Shown here one piece after another: positions 55,939 to 63,871 of a DNA stretch of 64,000 bases; positions within the stretch are counted from its first letter, which is position 1, and each line of letters begins with the position of its first letter. Origin of the DNA: Pantoea sp. AS-PWVM4 (GTDB lineage Bacteria; Pseudomonadota; Gammaproteobacteria; Enterobacterales; Enterobacteriaceae); the NCBI RefSeq assembly GCF_000468095.1, contig NZ_ASZC01000015.1:124001-188000 (forward strand), in the 5' to 3' direction. Below the pieces are notes generated by a model. The model was not told the DNA's origin. It made no database searches and saw only the letters and a program-made list of their open reading frames with translations. Both the position numbers and the translations under genes were made by a program.

Positions 55939-56039
55939 CCCTCACCCTAACCCTCTCCCGCCAGCGGGAGAGGGGACTGATCGAGCACCATCACTACCTC
56001 CCTCTCCCGTATTGCGGGAGAGGGCCGGGGTGAGGGTCA
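55939..56039. repeat. CCCTCACCCTAACCCTCTCCC-type palindromic repeat
   Basis: Two hairpins, CCCTCTCCCG-CCA-GCGGGAGAGGG and CTCTCCCG-TATT-GCGGGAGAG, are framed by inverted CCCTCACCC and GGGTGAGGG. This belongs to a repeat type common in many gamma-proteobacteria and unrelated to the GTAG REP family. It sits just after the binding-protein stop, where a stem-loop would protect that mRNA and limit read-through to the permeases. Confidence 0.85.
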
Positions 56040-56049
56040 CAGCGATGTC

Positions 56050-57591
56050 TTACTTAAACGCCGCCTGGGTATACAGGAAGTTGCCATCTGGCAGCATCGA
56101 CACGCCGCTCAGGTTGCTGCGTTTACCCACCAGGTTGTCTGGCGTACCGAGGAAGGCGACCGGGGCATCTTTCCACAGCAGCTTCTGTGCTTCGGCATAC
56201 GCCACACCACGTTTCGCCGGGTCAGCGGTGGCCAGGCCACCGGCAATCGCTTTATCCACTGCCGGGTTGCTGTAGTACGACACGTTGTATGAGGTCGGCA
56301 CCCAGGATTCGGTGGCGTACAGCGGGCGCAGTGCCCAATCCGCATCACCGGTAGAGGTGGACCAGCCGCCGTAGTAGAGGTCAAATTCCGCCTGCTTCGG
56401 ATCCTTCACGCCCCACAGTTTGGCGTTGCGCGTCCCGGAATCCATTGGCGTCACGGTGACGCGAATGCCTGCGGTCGCGAGCTGCGCTTTCAGGAACTGC
56501 GCCGCACGCACGCTGGCAGTGGCGTTGGTGGTCCACAGCTTCAGATCCAGACCGTTCGGATAACCCGCCGCTTTCAGCAGCGCTTTGGCTTCATCCGGTG
56601 CGTAACGGTAGTTCGGGTCGCTCTGCTTCTGCCAGAACTGCACCCCTTCCGGGATGGCGGAGCTGGCCGGTTTGCCCATACCGGCAAACGCGACTTTCAG
56701 CCACAGATTGCGATCGATGGCGTAGTTGATCGCCTGACGCACACGCAGATCCGCCAGCGGTTTGTGCTGGGTGTTGATCGCCATGTAGTACAGGTAAATG
56801 CTCGGATCGCGCTGGATCGCCAGCTTGCTGTCGTTCTGCACGGTGCTGATCAGATCGGACGGCAACGGCCAGATCGCATCCACCTGACCGGATTTGAGCG
56901 CGGCCACGCGCGTGGCATCTTCCGGGCTGGGTGAGAAGGTGACGTTATCGACTTTCGGCCAACCTTTCTGCCAGTAGCCATCGTATTTGGTCAGGTTGAC
57001 CGCTTTCCCCGGCTGCCAGTCAACAAACTTAAACGGACCGGTTCCCACCGGATGCAGACGCAGCTGCGCTTCGTCCGGGTACTGCTTGAGGATTGCCGGG
57101 CTCCACATCACCGCCGACGGATGCGCCAGGGTGTTGATAAAAGCACCAAACGACTGGTTCAGCTCAACTTTGACCTGATCCGGGGCCAGTACCGTGACTT
57201 TCGCGATCATCTTGTACAGGCTGTTGCGTTTCAGGCCTTTGGTCTGATCGGCGAGGCGTTCAAGGTTGGCTTTCACCGCTTCCGCATCGAACGGCGTGCC
57301 GTCCTGGAAGGTCACGCCTTTGCGCAGCGTCAGGGTGAATTCGGTGGCACTGTCGTTGCTGGTGTAGCCGGTCGCCAGCCAGGGTTGCAGCTTCATCTGG
57401 GCATCAAACTGGAACAGGCGTTCAAAGATACCGCTCTGCACCGAATAGCTGACGTTGTCCGAGGTATCGTGCGGATCAAGGCCAGTGATATCGGCATACA
57501 TTGAGATGTGCAGATCCTGCGCCTGTGCGGCAGCCGCCAGGGAGAGGGTAAGTCCGAGAGCGAGCGAGGTGCGACGGAAAAACGGGTTCAT
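56050..57591 (-). CDS. Peptide ABC importer 2, binding protein (GsiB-like)
   Basis: This is a 513-residue periplasmic family 5 binding protein with a Sec signal (cleavage near AQAQD, residue 24). ADITGLDPHDTSDNVSYSVQ, FINTLAHPSAVMWSP, GTGPFKFVDWQPGK and YGGWSTSTGDADWALRPL agree with the pattern of E. coli GsiB, the glutathione-binding protein (512 residues). Given its operon it more likely binds D-residue or gamma-glutamyl peptides. It lies 20 bp after the ATPase gene. Confidence 0.92.
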   Translation of the reverse strand: MNPFFRRTSLALGLTLSLAAAAQAQDLHISMYADITGLDPHDTSDNVSYSVQSGIFERLFQFDAQMKLQPWLATGYTSNDSATEFTLTLRKGVTFQDGTPFDAEAVKANLERLADQTKGLKRNSLYKMIAKVTVLAPDQVKVELNQSFGAFINTLAHPSAVMWSPAILKQYPDEAQLRLHPVGTGPFKFVDWQPGKAVNLTKYDGYWQKGWPKVDNVTFSPSPEDATRVAALKSGQVDAIWPLPSDLISTVQNDSKLAIQRDPSIYLYYMAINTQHKPLADLRVRQAINYAIDRNLWLKVAFAGMGKPASSAIPEGVQFWQKQSDPNYRYAPDEAKALLKAAGYPNGLDLKLWTTNATASVRAAQFLKAQLATAGIRVTVTPMDSGTRNAKLWGVKDPKQAEFDLYYGGWSTSTGDADWALRPLYATESWVPTSYNVSYYSNPAVDKAIAGGLATADPAKRGVAYAEAQKLLWKDAPVAFLGTPDNLVGKRSNLSGVSMLPDGNFLYTQAAFK

Positions 57592-57611
57592 AAAATCTCC
57601 TGGTATTGGGG

Positions 57612-59483
57612 TTAGCGCGAAACAATGCCGTCAGCGACCCAGTGCTGCGGAGCAACCTGGCGATAACGGGGTTTAATGACCGTTTCTCCCACCTTGCGTA
57701 GCGGCGAGGGGATCTCGCTGTCTTCGAAAGTTCGTTGTGGACGGTTCTGTGGATCTGCCACCGGCACCGAAGCCAGCAGCCGTTGGGTATAGGGATGTTG
57801 CGGGTTATTGAACACCGACTGGCGTGGCCCCAGCTCCACAATCTGGCCGAGGTACATCACCGCCACGCGGTTGGCGATACGCTCCACCACCGCCATGTCA
57901 TGCGAGATAAAAATCCACGACACACCGGTTTGTTGTTGCAGATCCATCATCAGGTTCACCACCTGTGCCTGAATCGACACATCCAGCGCAGAGACCGCCT
58001 CGTCAGCGATAATTACTTTGGGTTTCAGCGCCATTGCACGGGCAATCGCGATGCGCTGACGCTGGCCGCCGGAAAACTCATGCGGATAACGGCGCGCATG
58101 TTCCGGCAGCAGGCCAACACTTTTCAGCAACGCTTCCACCTGCGGCGTCGCCTCCTCCAGTGACTTCACCACGCCATGCAGCAGCAGCGGCTCGGCAATG
58201 GTGAACCCCACGGTTAAGCGCGGATTGAGTGAGGCATAGGGGTCCTGAAATACCATCTGGATTTCACGCCTGAGCGGCTGAAACTGGGCCTCTTTCAGGT
58301 TGGCAATTTCGTTACCCTGGAAATGGATACTGTCGGCATCGCTGTTGATTAAACGCATCAACGCGCGACCGGTGGTGGATTTGCCACAGCCGCTCTCGCC
58401 AACAATCGCCAGGGTTTCTCCCGGCCACAGCGTGAAATCGATCTGCTCCACCGCATGTACCTGGTGAGTCAGCGCCGAGAAGATGCCGCTGCGAATCGGG
58501 TAATACACTTTCAGGCCACGGACATCGAGCAGCGGTTTGTCGTCATAACGCGCGGTGCGCTGTTCGGCATTATCGGCTGGCGCGGCACCGAGCAGCGGAA
58601 AGCGTTGCGGCCAGGCGTGTTCACGCATGTCACCGAGTTTCGGCACCGCCGCCAGCAAGGCTTTGGTGTAAGGATGCTGCGGCGCGTTGAAAATCTCCGC
58701 CACCGTGCCCTGCTCCACCACATCGCCGCGATACATCACCACCACACGGTCGGCAACTTCCGCCACCACGCCCATATCGTGGGTAATAAACAGCACCGCC
58801 ATCTGTTTGGCGCGTTGCAGATCGCGCAGGATATGCAGAATGCGCGCCTGCACCGTAACGTCGAGCGCGGTCGTCGGCTCATCGGCGATCAACAATTGCG
58901 GGTCGCAGGCCAGCGCCTGCGCAATCATCACTCGCTGCCGCATCCCACCCGATAACGAGTGCGGGTAGCTTTTCATCACGCGATCGACATCGGCAATACG
59001 CACCTGGCGCAGCAGTTCGCGCGCACGCGCTTCGGCCTCGGCTTTGCCACAAATTTGCTGGTCGCGTAGCGCTTCCGTCAGCTGATCGCCGACACGCAAC
59101 ACCGGGTTCAGTGAGGTCATCGGCTCCTGAAAAATCATCGACATTTCGCGGCCACGCAAAGCGCGGCGCTGGGTTTCGTTGAGTTTTTCCAGCTGATGCA
59201 GTTGACCGCGACGATCGCGGAACTGGATGCTGCCGCGATCGATACGGCCTGACGCCGCCAGCAACCCCATCACCGCCAGCGAGGTGACCGATTTACCCGA
59301 TCCACTCTCGCCAACCACGGCGACGATTTCGCCCTGATGTATTTCGAAATTGATGCCTTTCAGCGCCTGGCTAACGCCGCTTCGGCCGCGAAAGCTGACG
59401 CTGAGGTCCTGAATAGCGAGTACCGGCGCAGTCGCGGAACCGGCAACGCTGGCGGCGTTGTGCATAAGTGAAGTGTCCGTCAT
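57612..59483 (-). CDS. Peptide ABC importer 2, fused double ATPase (GsiA-like)
   Basis: The 623-residue protein has two complete ATPase domains. The first has Walker A GESGSGKSVTS near residue 58 with LSGGMRQR and LLIADEPTTALD. The second has GESGCGKSTTG near residue 365 with FSGGQRQR and VIIADEAVSALD. The same fused architecture and length occur in E. coli GsiA (623). It starts 18 bp after the DgcA-type gene. Confidence 0.93.
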   Translation of the reverse strand: MTDTSLMHNAASVAGSATAPVLAIQDLSVSFRGRSGVSQALKGINFEIHQGEIVAVVGESGSGKSVTSLAVMGLLAASGRIDRGSIQFRDRRGQLHQLEKLNETQRRALRGREMSMIFQEPMTSLNPVLRVGDQLTEALRDQQICGKAEAEARARELLRQVRIADVDRVMKSYPHSLSGGMRQRVMIAQALACDPQLLIADEPTTALDVTVQARILHILRDLQRAKQMAVLFITHDMGVVAEVADRVVVMYRGDVVEQGTVAEIFNAPQHPYTKALLAAVPKLGDMREHAWPQRFPLLGAAPADNAEQRTARYDDKPLLDVRGLKVYYPIRSGIFSALTHQVHAVEQIDFTLWPGETLAIVGESGCGKSTTGRALMRLINSDADSIHFQGNEIANLKEAQFQPLRREIQMVFQDPYASLNPRLTVGFTIAEPLLLHGVVKSLEEATPQVEALLKSVGLLPEHARRYPHEFSGGQRQRIAIARAMALKPKVIIADEAVSALDVSIQAQVVNLMMDLQQQTGVSWIFISHDMAVVERIANRVAVMYLGQIVELGPRQSVFNNPQHPYTQRLLASVPVADPQNRPQRTFEDSEIPSPLRKVGETVIKPRYRQVAPQHWVADGIVSR

Positions 59484-59501
59484 CGTTGCTCCGCGTGCGG
59501 G

Positions 59502-60476
59502 TTATAGCCAGATTCGGCCCTGGGAATAGGAGAGGAATGGCGAGCTGTCTGCCGCCAGCCAAATCGGGCCATCCAGATCGACATGTTCTGCCGCAATCGC
59601 CACTGGCAGCGCCGCTTCCATCGCCAGCGATGAACCCAGCATGCAGCCGACCATCAGGCGCATATCCAGCTTTTGTGCTTCGGCCACCATCGCCAGCGCT
59701 TCGGTTAACCCGCCGCATTTATCCAGCTTGATGTTGATCATTTCGTAGCGATTGCGCAGTTGCGCGATGTCTTCCCGCGTGTGGCAACTCTCGTCAGCAC
59801 ACACCGGAATCGGATGGGTGAAACGCTGTAAATCCTGATCCTGACCGGCCGGTAGCGGTTGCTCGACCATCGCGATGTTGTACGGCAGCAGCGCGTTAAG
59901 CAGGCTGTGCAGATCCACACCAGACCAGGCTTCGTTGGCATCAATAATCAGCGTGGCGTACGGGGCCGCAGCGCGGATCGCCGCCACTTTTTCCAGAATG
60001 TCGTCACGATTAAGTTTGATTTTCAGCAGGATCGCGCCACGCGATACCGCATCGGCTGCCGCTTCCGCCATATTGGCGACGCTGTCCAGGCTGAGAGTTT
60101 CGGCGGTGATCACCGAAATTGGCTGCTCCTGCTGCGTCAGCTGCCAGATTGACTGTTTCGCCAGCGCAGCGTCGAGCCGCCACAGCGCGCAGTCCAGCGC
60201 ATTACGCGCTGAACCGGCATGCAGACGGGTTTGCAGATCGACACGGCTGAGGCCCGCTTCGATGTCAGCGCGCATCGCTTCCAGCTCGGCGTTGACGCTT
60301 TCTGGCGTTTCGTCGTAACGCGGCGTGGGTGTACATTCGCCGCGACCAATAAAGCCATTCTGCTCCAGGGTGACGCGAATCACCGTCACTGCGGTGCGCG
60401 TGCCACGCGAGATGGCAAACGGGCGCGCCAGCGGCAGCTCCAGCACTTCAATCTGCATGCGCCGCATCTTAGCCAC
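59502..60476 (-). CDS. dgcA: N-acetyl-D-glutamate racemase / dipeptide-epimerase-type enzyme DgcA
   Basis: This is a 324-residue enolase-superfamily protein. Catalytic lysines lie in LLKIKLN and NIKLDKCGG, and metal ligands in IDANEAW, MVEQPLP and CADESC, the arrangement of L-Ala-D/L-Glu epimerases. Beside a DUF1611 gene the better reading is DgcA, which converts N-acetyl-D-Glu to N-acetyl-L-Glu in the DgcN-DgcA D-glutamate pathway. Both readings concern D-Glu. It overlaps dgcN by 8 bp. Confidence 0.82.
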   Translation of the reverse strand: MAKMRRMQIEVLELPLARPFAISRGTRTAVTVIRVTLEQNGFIGRGECTPTPRYDETPESVNAELEAMRADIEAGLSRVDLQTRLHAGSARNALDCALWRLDAALAKQSIWQLTQQEQPISVITAETLSLDSVANMAEAAADAVSRGAILLKIKLNRDDILEKVAAIRAAAPYATLIIDANEAWSGVDLHSLLNALLPYNIAMVEQPLPAGQDQDLQRFTHPIPVCADESCHTREDIAQLRNRYEMINIKLDKCGGLTEALAMVAEAQKLDMRLMVGCMLGSSLAMEAALPVAIAAEHVDLDGPIWLAADSSPFLSYSQGRIWL

Positions 60477-61476
60477 GCTCCTTCAGCAGCGCCGCGATGT
60501 CACTGATACCAAAGCGCACCGGGTCGGTGGCAGGTACGCCAAACTCGGCACTGACCTCGGCGCAGTAGGCGCGCGCTTCTTCTTCGCTGTAGTTCGAGGT
60601 GTTGATAGCGAAACCGGCCAGTTGCACCGAGTCACTGGTGACGGTGGCGGCGCGCAGGTTAGCTTCCACGCAATCTTTCAGGCTGACCATCGGTTGATGC
60701 GGCAGATGGCGCATATGTGGGCGGCCCATCTCATGACACATCACCAGCCACTGCGGCTGCGCACCGTGGATCAGACCCATCGAAACACCGGCGTAGGACG
60801 GATGGAACAAGGAACCCTGGCCTTCAACGATGTCCCAGTGATCGGCCTCGTTAGCCGGTGACAACGCTTCAACCGCACCCGCGATAAAGTCAGCAATCAC
60901 CGCATCGATCGCGATACCGGCACCCGCAACCAGGATACCGGTCTGACCGGTGGCGCGGAAATCTGCGTTCAGGCCGATATCACGCATTGCGGCTTCCAGC
61001 GCCAGCGAGGTGTACATCTTGCCTACTGAGCAGTCGGTGCCGACTGTAAGTACACGCTTACCGGTACGTTTTTTGCCGCTGCCAACGTCCAGCTTCGGAC
61101 GCATATGGCGGATATCAAACAGTTCAACGCCGAATTCCTGTGCCAGCGCCACCAGCTCAGGCTCATCCACCAAACGATGGTGCAGGCCGCTGGCAACATT
61201 CATACCGGCTTTGATGGCGTTGCGCACGGTATCCAGCCAGTGCTGCGGCAGGTAACCACCGGCGTTGGCGGTGCCGAGCACCAGGGTTTTCGCGCCACGC
61301 GCTTTGGCGGTGGCGATGTCGATCTCTTCCAGACCAAGGCTCACAGTGCAGCCAGGCAGTTTGATTTCGCCAACGCACTGCTCAGGACGCCAGACGTGGA
61401 TGCCGCGCGCGGTTTTAGCCGCCAGTGGATCGGTTACGTCGCCAAGGAAAAGCAAATAAGGTTGCGGGATCAGCAT
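60469..61476 (-). CDS. dgcN: D-glutamate N-acetyltransferase DgcN (DUF1611)
   Basis: This is a 335-residue protein of the DUF1611 family with an N-terminal Rossmann-like part and a C-terminal P-loop region. The nucleotide motif VGTDCSVGKMYTSLAL is near residue 145, and VEGQGSLFHPSYAGVS and MCHEMGRPHMRHL follow. In marine bacteria DgcN acetylates D-Glu before DgcA racemises it. It is the first gene of the leftward operon; 252 bp lie between it and the next feature upstream. Confidence 0.85.
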   Translation of the reverse strand: MLIPQPYLLFLGDVTDPLAAKTARGIHVWRPEQCVGEIKLPGCTVSLGLEEIDIATAKARGAKTLVLGTANAGGYLPQHWLDTVRNAIKAGMNVASGLHHRLVDEPELVALAQEFGVELFDIRHMRPKLDVGSGKKRTGKRVLTVGTDCSVGKMYTSLALEAAMRDIGLNADFRATGQTGILVAGAGIAIDAVIADFIAGAVEALSPANEADHWDIVEGQGSLFHPSYAGVSMGLIHGAQPQWLVMCHEMGRPHMRHLPHQPMVSLKDCVEANLRAATVTSDSVQLAGFAINTSNYSEEEARAYCAEVSAEFGVPATDPVRFGISDIAALLKERG

Positions 61477-61585
61477 GATGTTTCTCGTATCAGACAGGTG
61501 AAAAGGACCTGAGCTGACTATTCCATGCTGCTGGCGAGGGTGACGAATGCTTGTTTAGTGGCGGGGTATAACCTCAGGCTATAGC

Positions 61586-61599
61586 CAGATCTAAATCTG
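61586..61599. promoter_or_regulatory. Candidate operator upstream of dgcN
   Basis: The dyad CAGAT-CTAA-ATCTG lies about 110 bp upstream of the dgcN start in an otherwise featureless 252-bp region. It is a possible regulator site for the leftward D-peptide operon. No regulator gene lies on that side. Confidence 0.3.
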
Positions 61600-61728
61600 A
61601 TGACTGAAGGGGTAAAACGACGTTTTCAGGGAGAAATTGGGGAGAGAATGCGCGGGAGAGATAAGAAAATCATTGATAATCACCGGTCGATCCCTGACCG
61701 CGATTATCGAGGGTTGCGTGCGGAGCGC

Positions 61729-61806
61729 TTAGTTTAAAGCACCCGGCGGTACGTGTTTGTAAGTTTCAACATAAGCACGAAACACGTATTTGAAGAACCG
61801 TTTCAT
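61729..61806 (-). CDS. AzuC-like small membrane-associated protein
   Basis: This is a 25-residue basic amphipathic peptide starting MKRFFKYVF and ending YKHVPPGALN. The pattern (basic start, aromatic-rich helix, Tyr/Phe-Lys-x-Val-Pro-Pro-Gly) resembles E. coli AzuC, which ends FKDVPPGNMFR. In E. coli the dual-function AzuCR RNA encodes AzuC, which binds glycerol-3-phosphate dehydrogenase GlpD, and also acts as a small RNA. An AGGTG ribosome-binding site is present 6 nt upstream of the ATG. A CRP-like site lies upstream. Confidence 0.6.
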   Translation of the reverse strand: MKRFFKYVFRAYVETYKHVPPGALN

Positions 61807-61880
61807 AAAGCACCTGATTAAAAATAAGTTGAGAAATACTAAAAAAAGTATATCCCCAGCCTGTTTTTTAAGCAAGAAAC

Positions 61881-61896
61881 TTTGAACCAGATCACA
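61881..61896. promoter_or_regulatory. CRP-like site upstream of the AzuC-like gene
   Basis: TTTGA-N6-TCACA differs from the CRP consensus TGTGA-N6-TCACA at one position. It lies about 75-90 bp upstream of the small-protein start. Carbon-source control by CRP is reported for azuCR in E. coli. Confidence 0.45.
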
Positions 61897-61943
61897 AAAT
61901 TGCAGGTTTTTCGCATCTGCACAATCTGCCGATACGAAAGACC

Positions 61944-62516
61944 TTAACTGAACCAACCCAGATGTTCCACCAGAATGGTGGAACCGATACAAATCAGGAC
62001 AACGCCCCCCAGCACTTCCGCCCATTTGCCCAATACCGGGCCAATAAAGCGTCCCACCATCACGCCGGTGGTCGCCATCACGGTGGTGGCTGCGCCGATG
62101 GTGATAGCGGTCATCACGATGTTCACCTGCAAAAACGCCAGGCCAACACCCACCGCCAGGGCATCCAGACTGGTGGCTACCGCGGTTAACGCCAGCACCA
62201 TAAAACCGTGACGCTGCGGCGGATCACAGGGTTCACCGGCGGTCTGACTTAAGCCCGCCATCATCATACGGCCACCGAGCAGCGTCAGCAGGCCAAAGGC
62301 CAGCCAGTGATCCCATGCCATCACATAACGACTGGCCGCCAGGCCAATTGCCCAACCAATCAGCGGGGTGAGCATTTCAATCACACCGAAAATCAGACCG
62401 GTGCGCAGTGCCTCTTTAAAATCTGGACGATGCAGTGACGCGCCTTTGCCAAGTGCTGCGGCGAAAGCGTCCATTGACATACCAAAGGCCAGAATCAGGG
62501 TTGCGATAAATGTCAT
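61944..62516 (-). CDS. mntP: Manganese efflux pump MntP
   Basis: This is a 190-residue six-helix inner-membrane exporter built of two homologous halves. The half signatures [14 protein letters not shown] near residue 12 and [16 protein letters not shown] in the second half carry the Asp residues needed for Mn2+ transport. Sequence and length match E. coli MntP (YebN). A MntR operator lies 135-150 bp upstream. Confidence 0.95.
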   Translation of the reverse strand: MTFIATLILAFGMSMDAFAAALGKGASLHRPDFKEALRTGLIFGVIEMLTPLIGWAIGLAASRYVMAWDHWLAFGLLTLLGGRMMMAGLSQTAGEPCDPPQRHGFMVLALTAVATSLDALAVGVGLAFLQVNIVMTAITIGAATTVMATTGVMVGRFIGPVLGKWAEVLGGVVLICIGSTILVEHLGWFS

Positions 62517-62651
62517 GATTTTTCAGTCGACGCGGAGCAAAAGGCGTATAAGCCTGGAGTTTGTCCGCATTTATTGTTCAGTAATGAAAAAGTGCGCGCA
62601 GTCTAGCACGCAAATTAACTAAAAAAAAGACAGTAAAATCAGGGCTTTAAG

Positions 62652-62667
62652 TATAGCAAAGGCTATA
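62652..62667. promoter_or_regulatory. MntR operator upstream of mntP
   Basis: TATAGCAAAGGCTATA is a 6-bp dyad with 4-bp centre identical in its core (ATAGCAAAGGCTAT) to the E. coli MntR box. MntR with Mn2+ activates mntP in E. coli. On the minus strand a possible -10 TAGACT lies downstream at about 62600. Confidence 0.82.
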
Positions 62668-62802
62668 ACTCTTAACTCTCGCTATTTCTGCTGCTAAGTC
62701 GATGGAATAGAAGAAAATTATTCAGCCTGTCGTCCCAGGGATTGCGCCCTGTGGGGCTTTGTGCGCTAATGCCCGCGCGGCTTGATGCTATTGCACGAAT
62801 TC

Positions 62803-62870
62803 GTAGCGGCGCGATTTATCGCGTTGTATTCCTGGGTGATGTAAACCCGCGCGATAAATCGCGCCGCTAC
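62803..62870. repeat. BIME upstream of the small membrane-protein gene
   Basis: A forward copy at 62803-62824 and a reverse consensus copy at 62849-62870 are separated by 24 bp. The pair lies between the divergent mntP and small membrane-protein genes, in promoter rather than terminator position. The 130 bp between the MntR box and this BIME hold a CAGGG/CCCTG hairpin near 62736-62751 and nothing else I recognise. Confidence 0.9.
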
Positions 62871-62902
62871 GGTATATGCGCGACTTGTTGTGGAATTTTG
62901 CG

Positions 62903-63145
62903 ATGAAAAACCCGTTAGAAACCCTGATTATCCCTGGTGGCATTTTACTGCTGGGCTTTCTCTCCGCGCTGCTGCTGCCTGCGCCAGCCTTTAGTCTGGT
63001 GATGGCAAAGAGCCTGCAAACCCGCTTTCATTTGCAGGATCTGAATCAGCTTTACACCATTGTGTTTTGTCTGTGGTTTTTACTGCTGGGCGCGATTGAA
63101 TTTTTCGTTATTCGCTTCGTCTGGCGACGCTGGTTCAGGCAGTAA
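62903..63145 (+). CDS. Small inner-membrane protein, DUF1158-like
   Basis: This is an 80-residue protein with two hydrophobic segments (residues about 8-28 and 50-72) and a basic C-terminus (RFVWRRWFRQ). The start MKNPLETLI at 62903 has TGGAA upstream; an earlier in-frame ATG at 62876 abuts the REP and is less likely. It resembles DUF1158 enterobacterial proteins from memory; function is unknown. Its end overlaps the convergent azoR stop by 11 bp. Confidence 0.65.
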   Translation: MKNPLETLIIPGGILLLGFLSALLLPAPAFSLVMAKSLQTRFHLQDLNQLYTIVFCLWFLLLGAIEFFVIRFVWRRWFRQ

Positions 63146-63779
63146 CCGCAGCATCGGCCCATTGCGTCACCACCGCATCCAGATCGCGATACGCCTGCGC
63201 CAGGCCCGCTTCCCGTGAGGCCTGGTCCGCAAATGCCAGCGGTTCCGCATTGACAAACTGCGGTGCCTGGATGCCGATAAAGCCAAAGGCAGCGCGCAGG
63301 GCGGGCGTTAAGGCGTCCATGTCAGCATAGGGCGAACCCGGTTGCAGGCTTGCCCCACGCGTGGTCAGAAACAGCGCTTTCTGGCGCGTCAGATTTCCAA
63401 TCACATTTTGTTGTTCATCAAAGTGATACGTCAGATTGGTGCGAATAATGGCATCAATATAGGCTTTGAAGGCCGACGGCATACTCCAGTTGTACATCGG
63501 CATAGCGAACAGCAAGGCATCGGCATCGAGCAGTTGCGCACACAGGCGATCGGAATCTGCCAGCACCGCTTTCATACGTGGCGTGCGTTGGTCCTCCGGT
63601 GTGTAAGTCGCCTGGGCAAACTCCCCGCTGACATGGCTCACCGGATGCTGGTCCAGATCGAGATACTCCACCTGCAACGCAGGCAGCTGCGCCTGCAAAC
63701 GCTCAACAAAATAACGACTTAACGCGCGAGAGTTGGATTTGGCACCTTTTGGGCTGACATCAACGTGTAACAGTTTCAT
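63135..63779 (-). CDS. azoR: FMN-dependent NADH-azoreductase
   Basis: This is a 214-residue flavodoxin-fold quinone/azo reductase. The FMN-binding DVSPKGAKSNSRALS near the N-terminus, MPMYNWSMPSAFKAYID around residue 95 and LTTRGAS near 140 match the AzoR family. Length is slightly above E. coli AzoR (201). It may be one of several paralogues. The ATG at 63779 is preferred to the GTG just before it. Confidence 0.87.
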   Translation of the reverse strand: MKLLHVDVSPKGAKSNSRALSRYFVERLQAQLPALQVEYLDLDQHPVSHVSGEFAQATYTPEDQRTPRMKAVLADSDRLCAQLLDADALLFAMPMYNWSMPSAFKAYIDAIIRTNLTYHFDEQQNVIGNLTRQKALFLTTRGASLQPGSPYADMDALTPALRAAFGFIGIQAPQFVNAEPLAFADQASREAGLAQAYRDLDAVVTQWADAAVTA

Positions 63780-63828
63780 CACTCAGATTCCTCATTCGTT
63801 GCAATGAGGCGTACCTTAATCCTCCCAT

Positions 63829-63871
63829 TGGACCAGTAAAAGGCACAAGAATGCGGTTTTTTACTGGTCCA
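63829..63871. promoter_or_regulatory. Inverted TGGACCAGTAAAA pair upstream of azoR
   Basis: Perfect 13-bp inverted arms lie at 63829-63841 and 63859-63871 with a 17-bp spacer, just upstream of azoR. The second arm includes the stop of the regulator gene. There is no T tract, so an operator is more likely than a terminator. Confidence 0.45.

Noticed and set aside
61807..62025. Longer form of the AzuC-like protein
   Set aside because: The extension runs through the mntP 3' end and an A+T-rich leader; the ribosome-binding site and conserved part begin at 61806.
62517..62650. yybP-ykoY manganese riboswitch before mntP
   Set aside because: I looked for the conserved loop sequences and could not find them; only the MntR box is supported.
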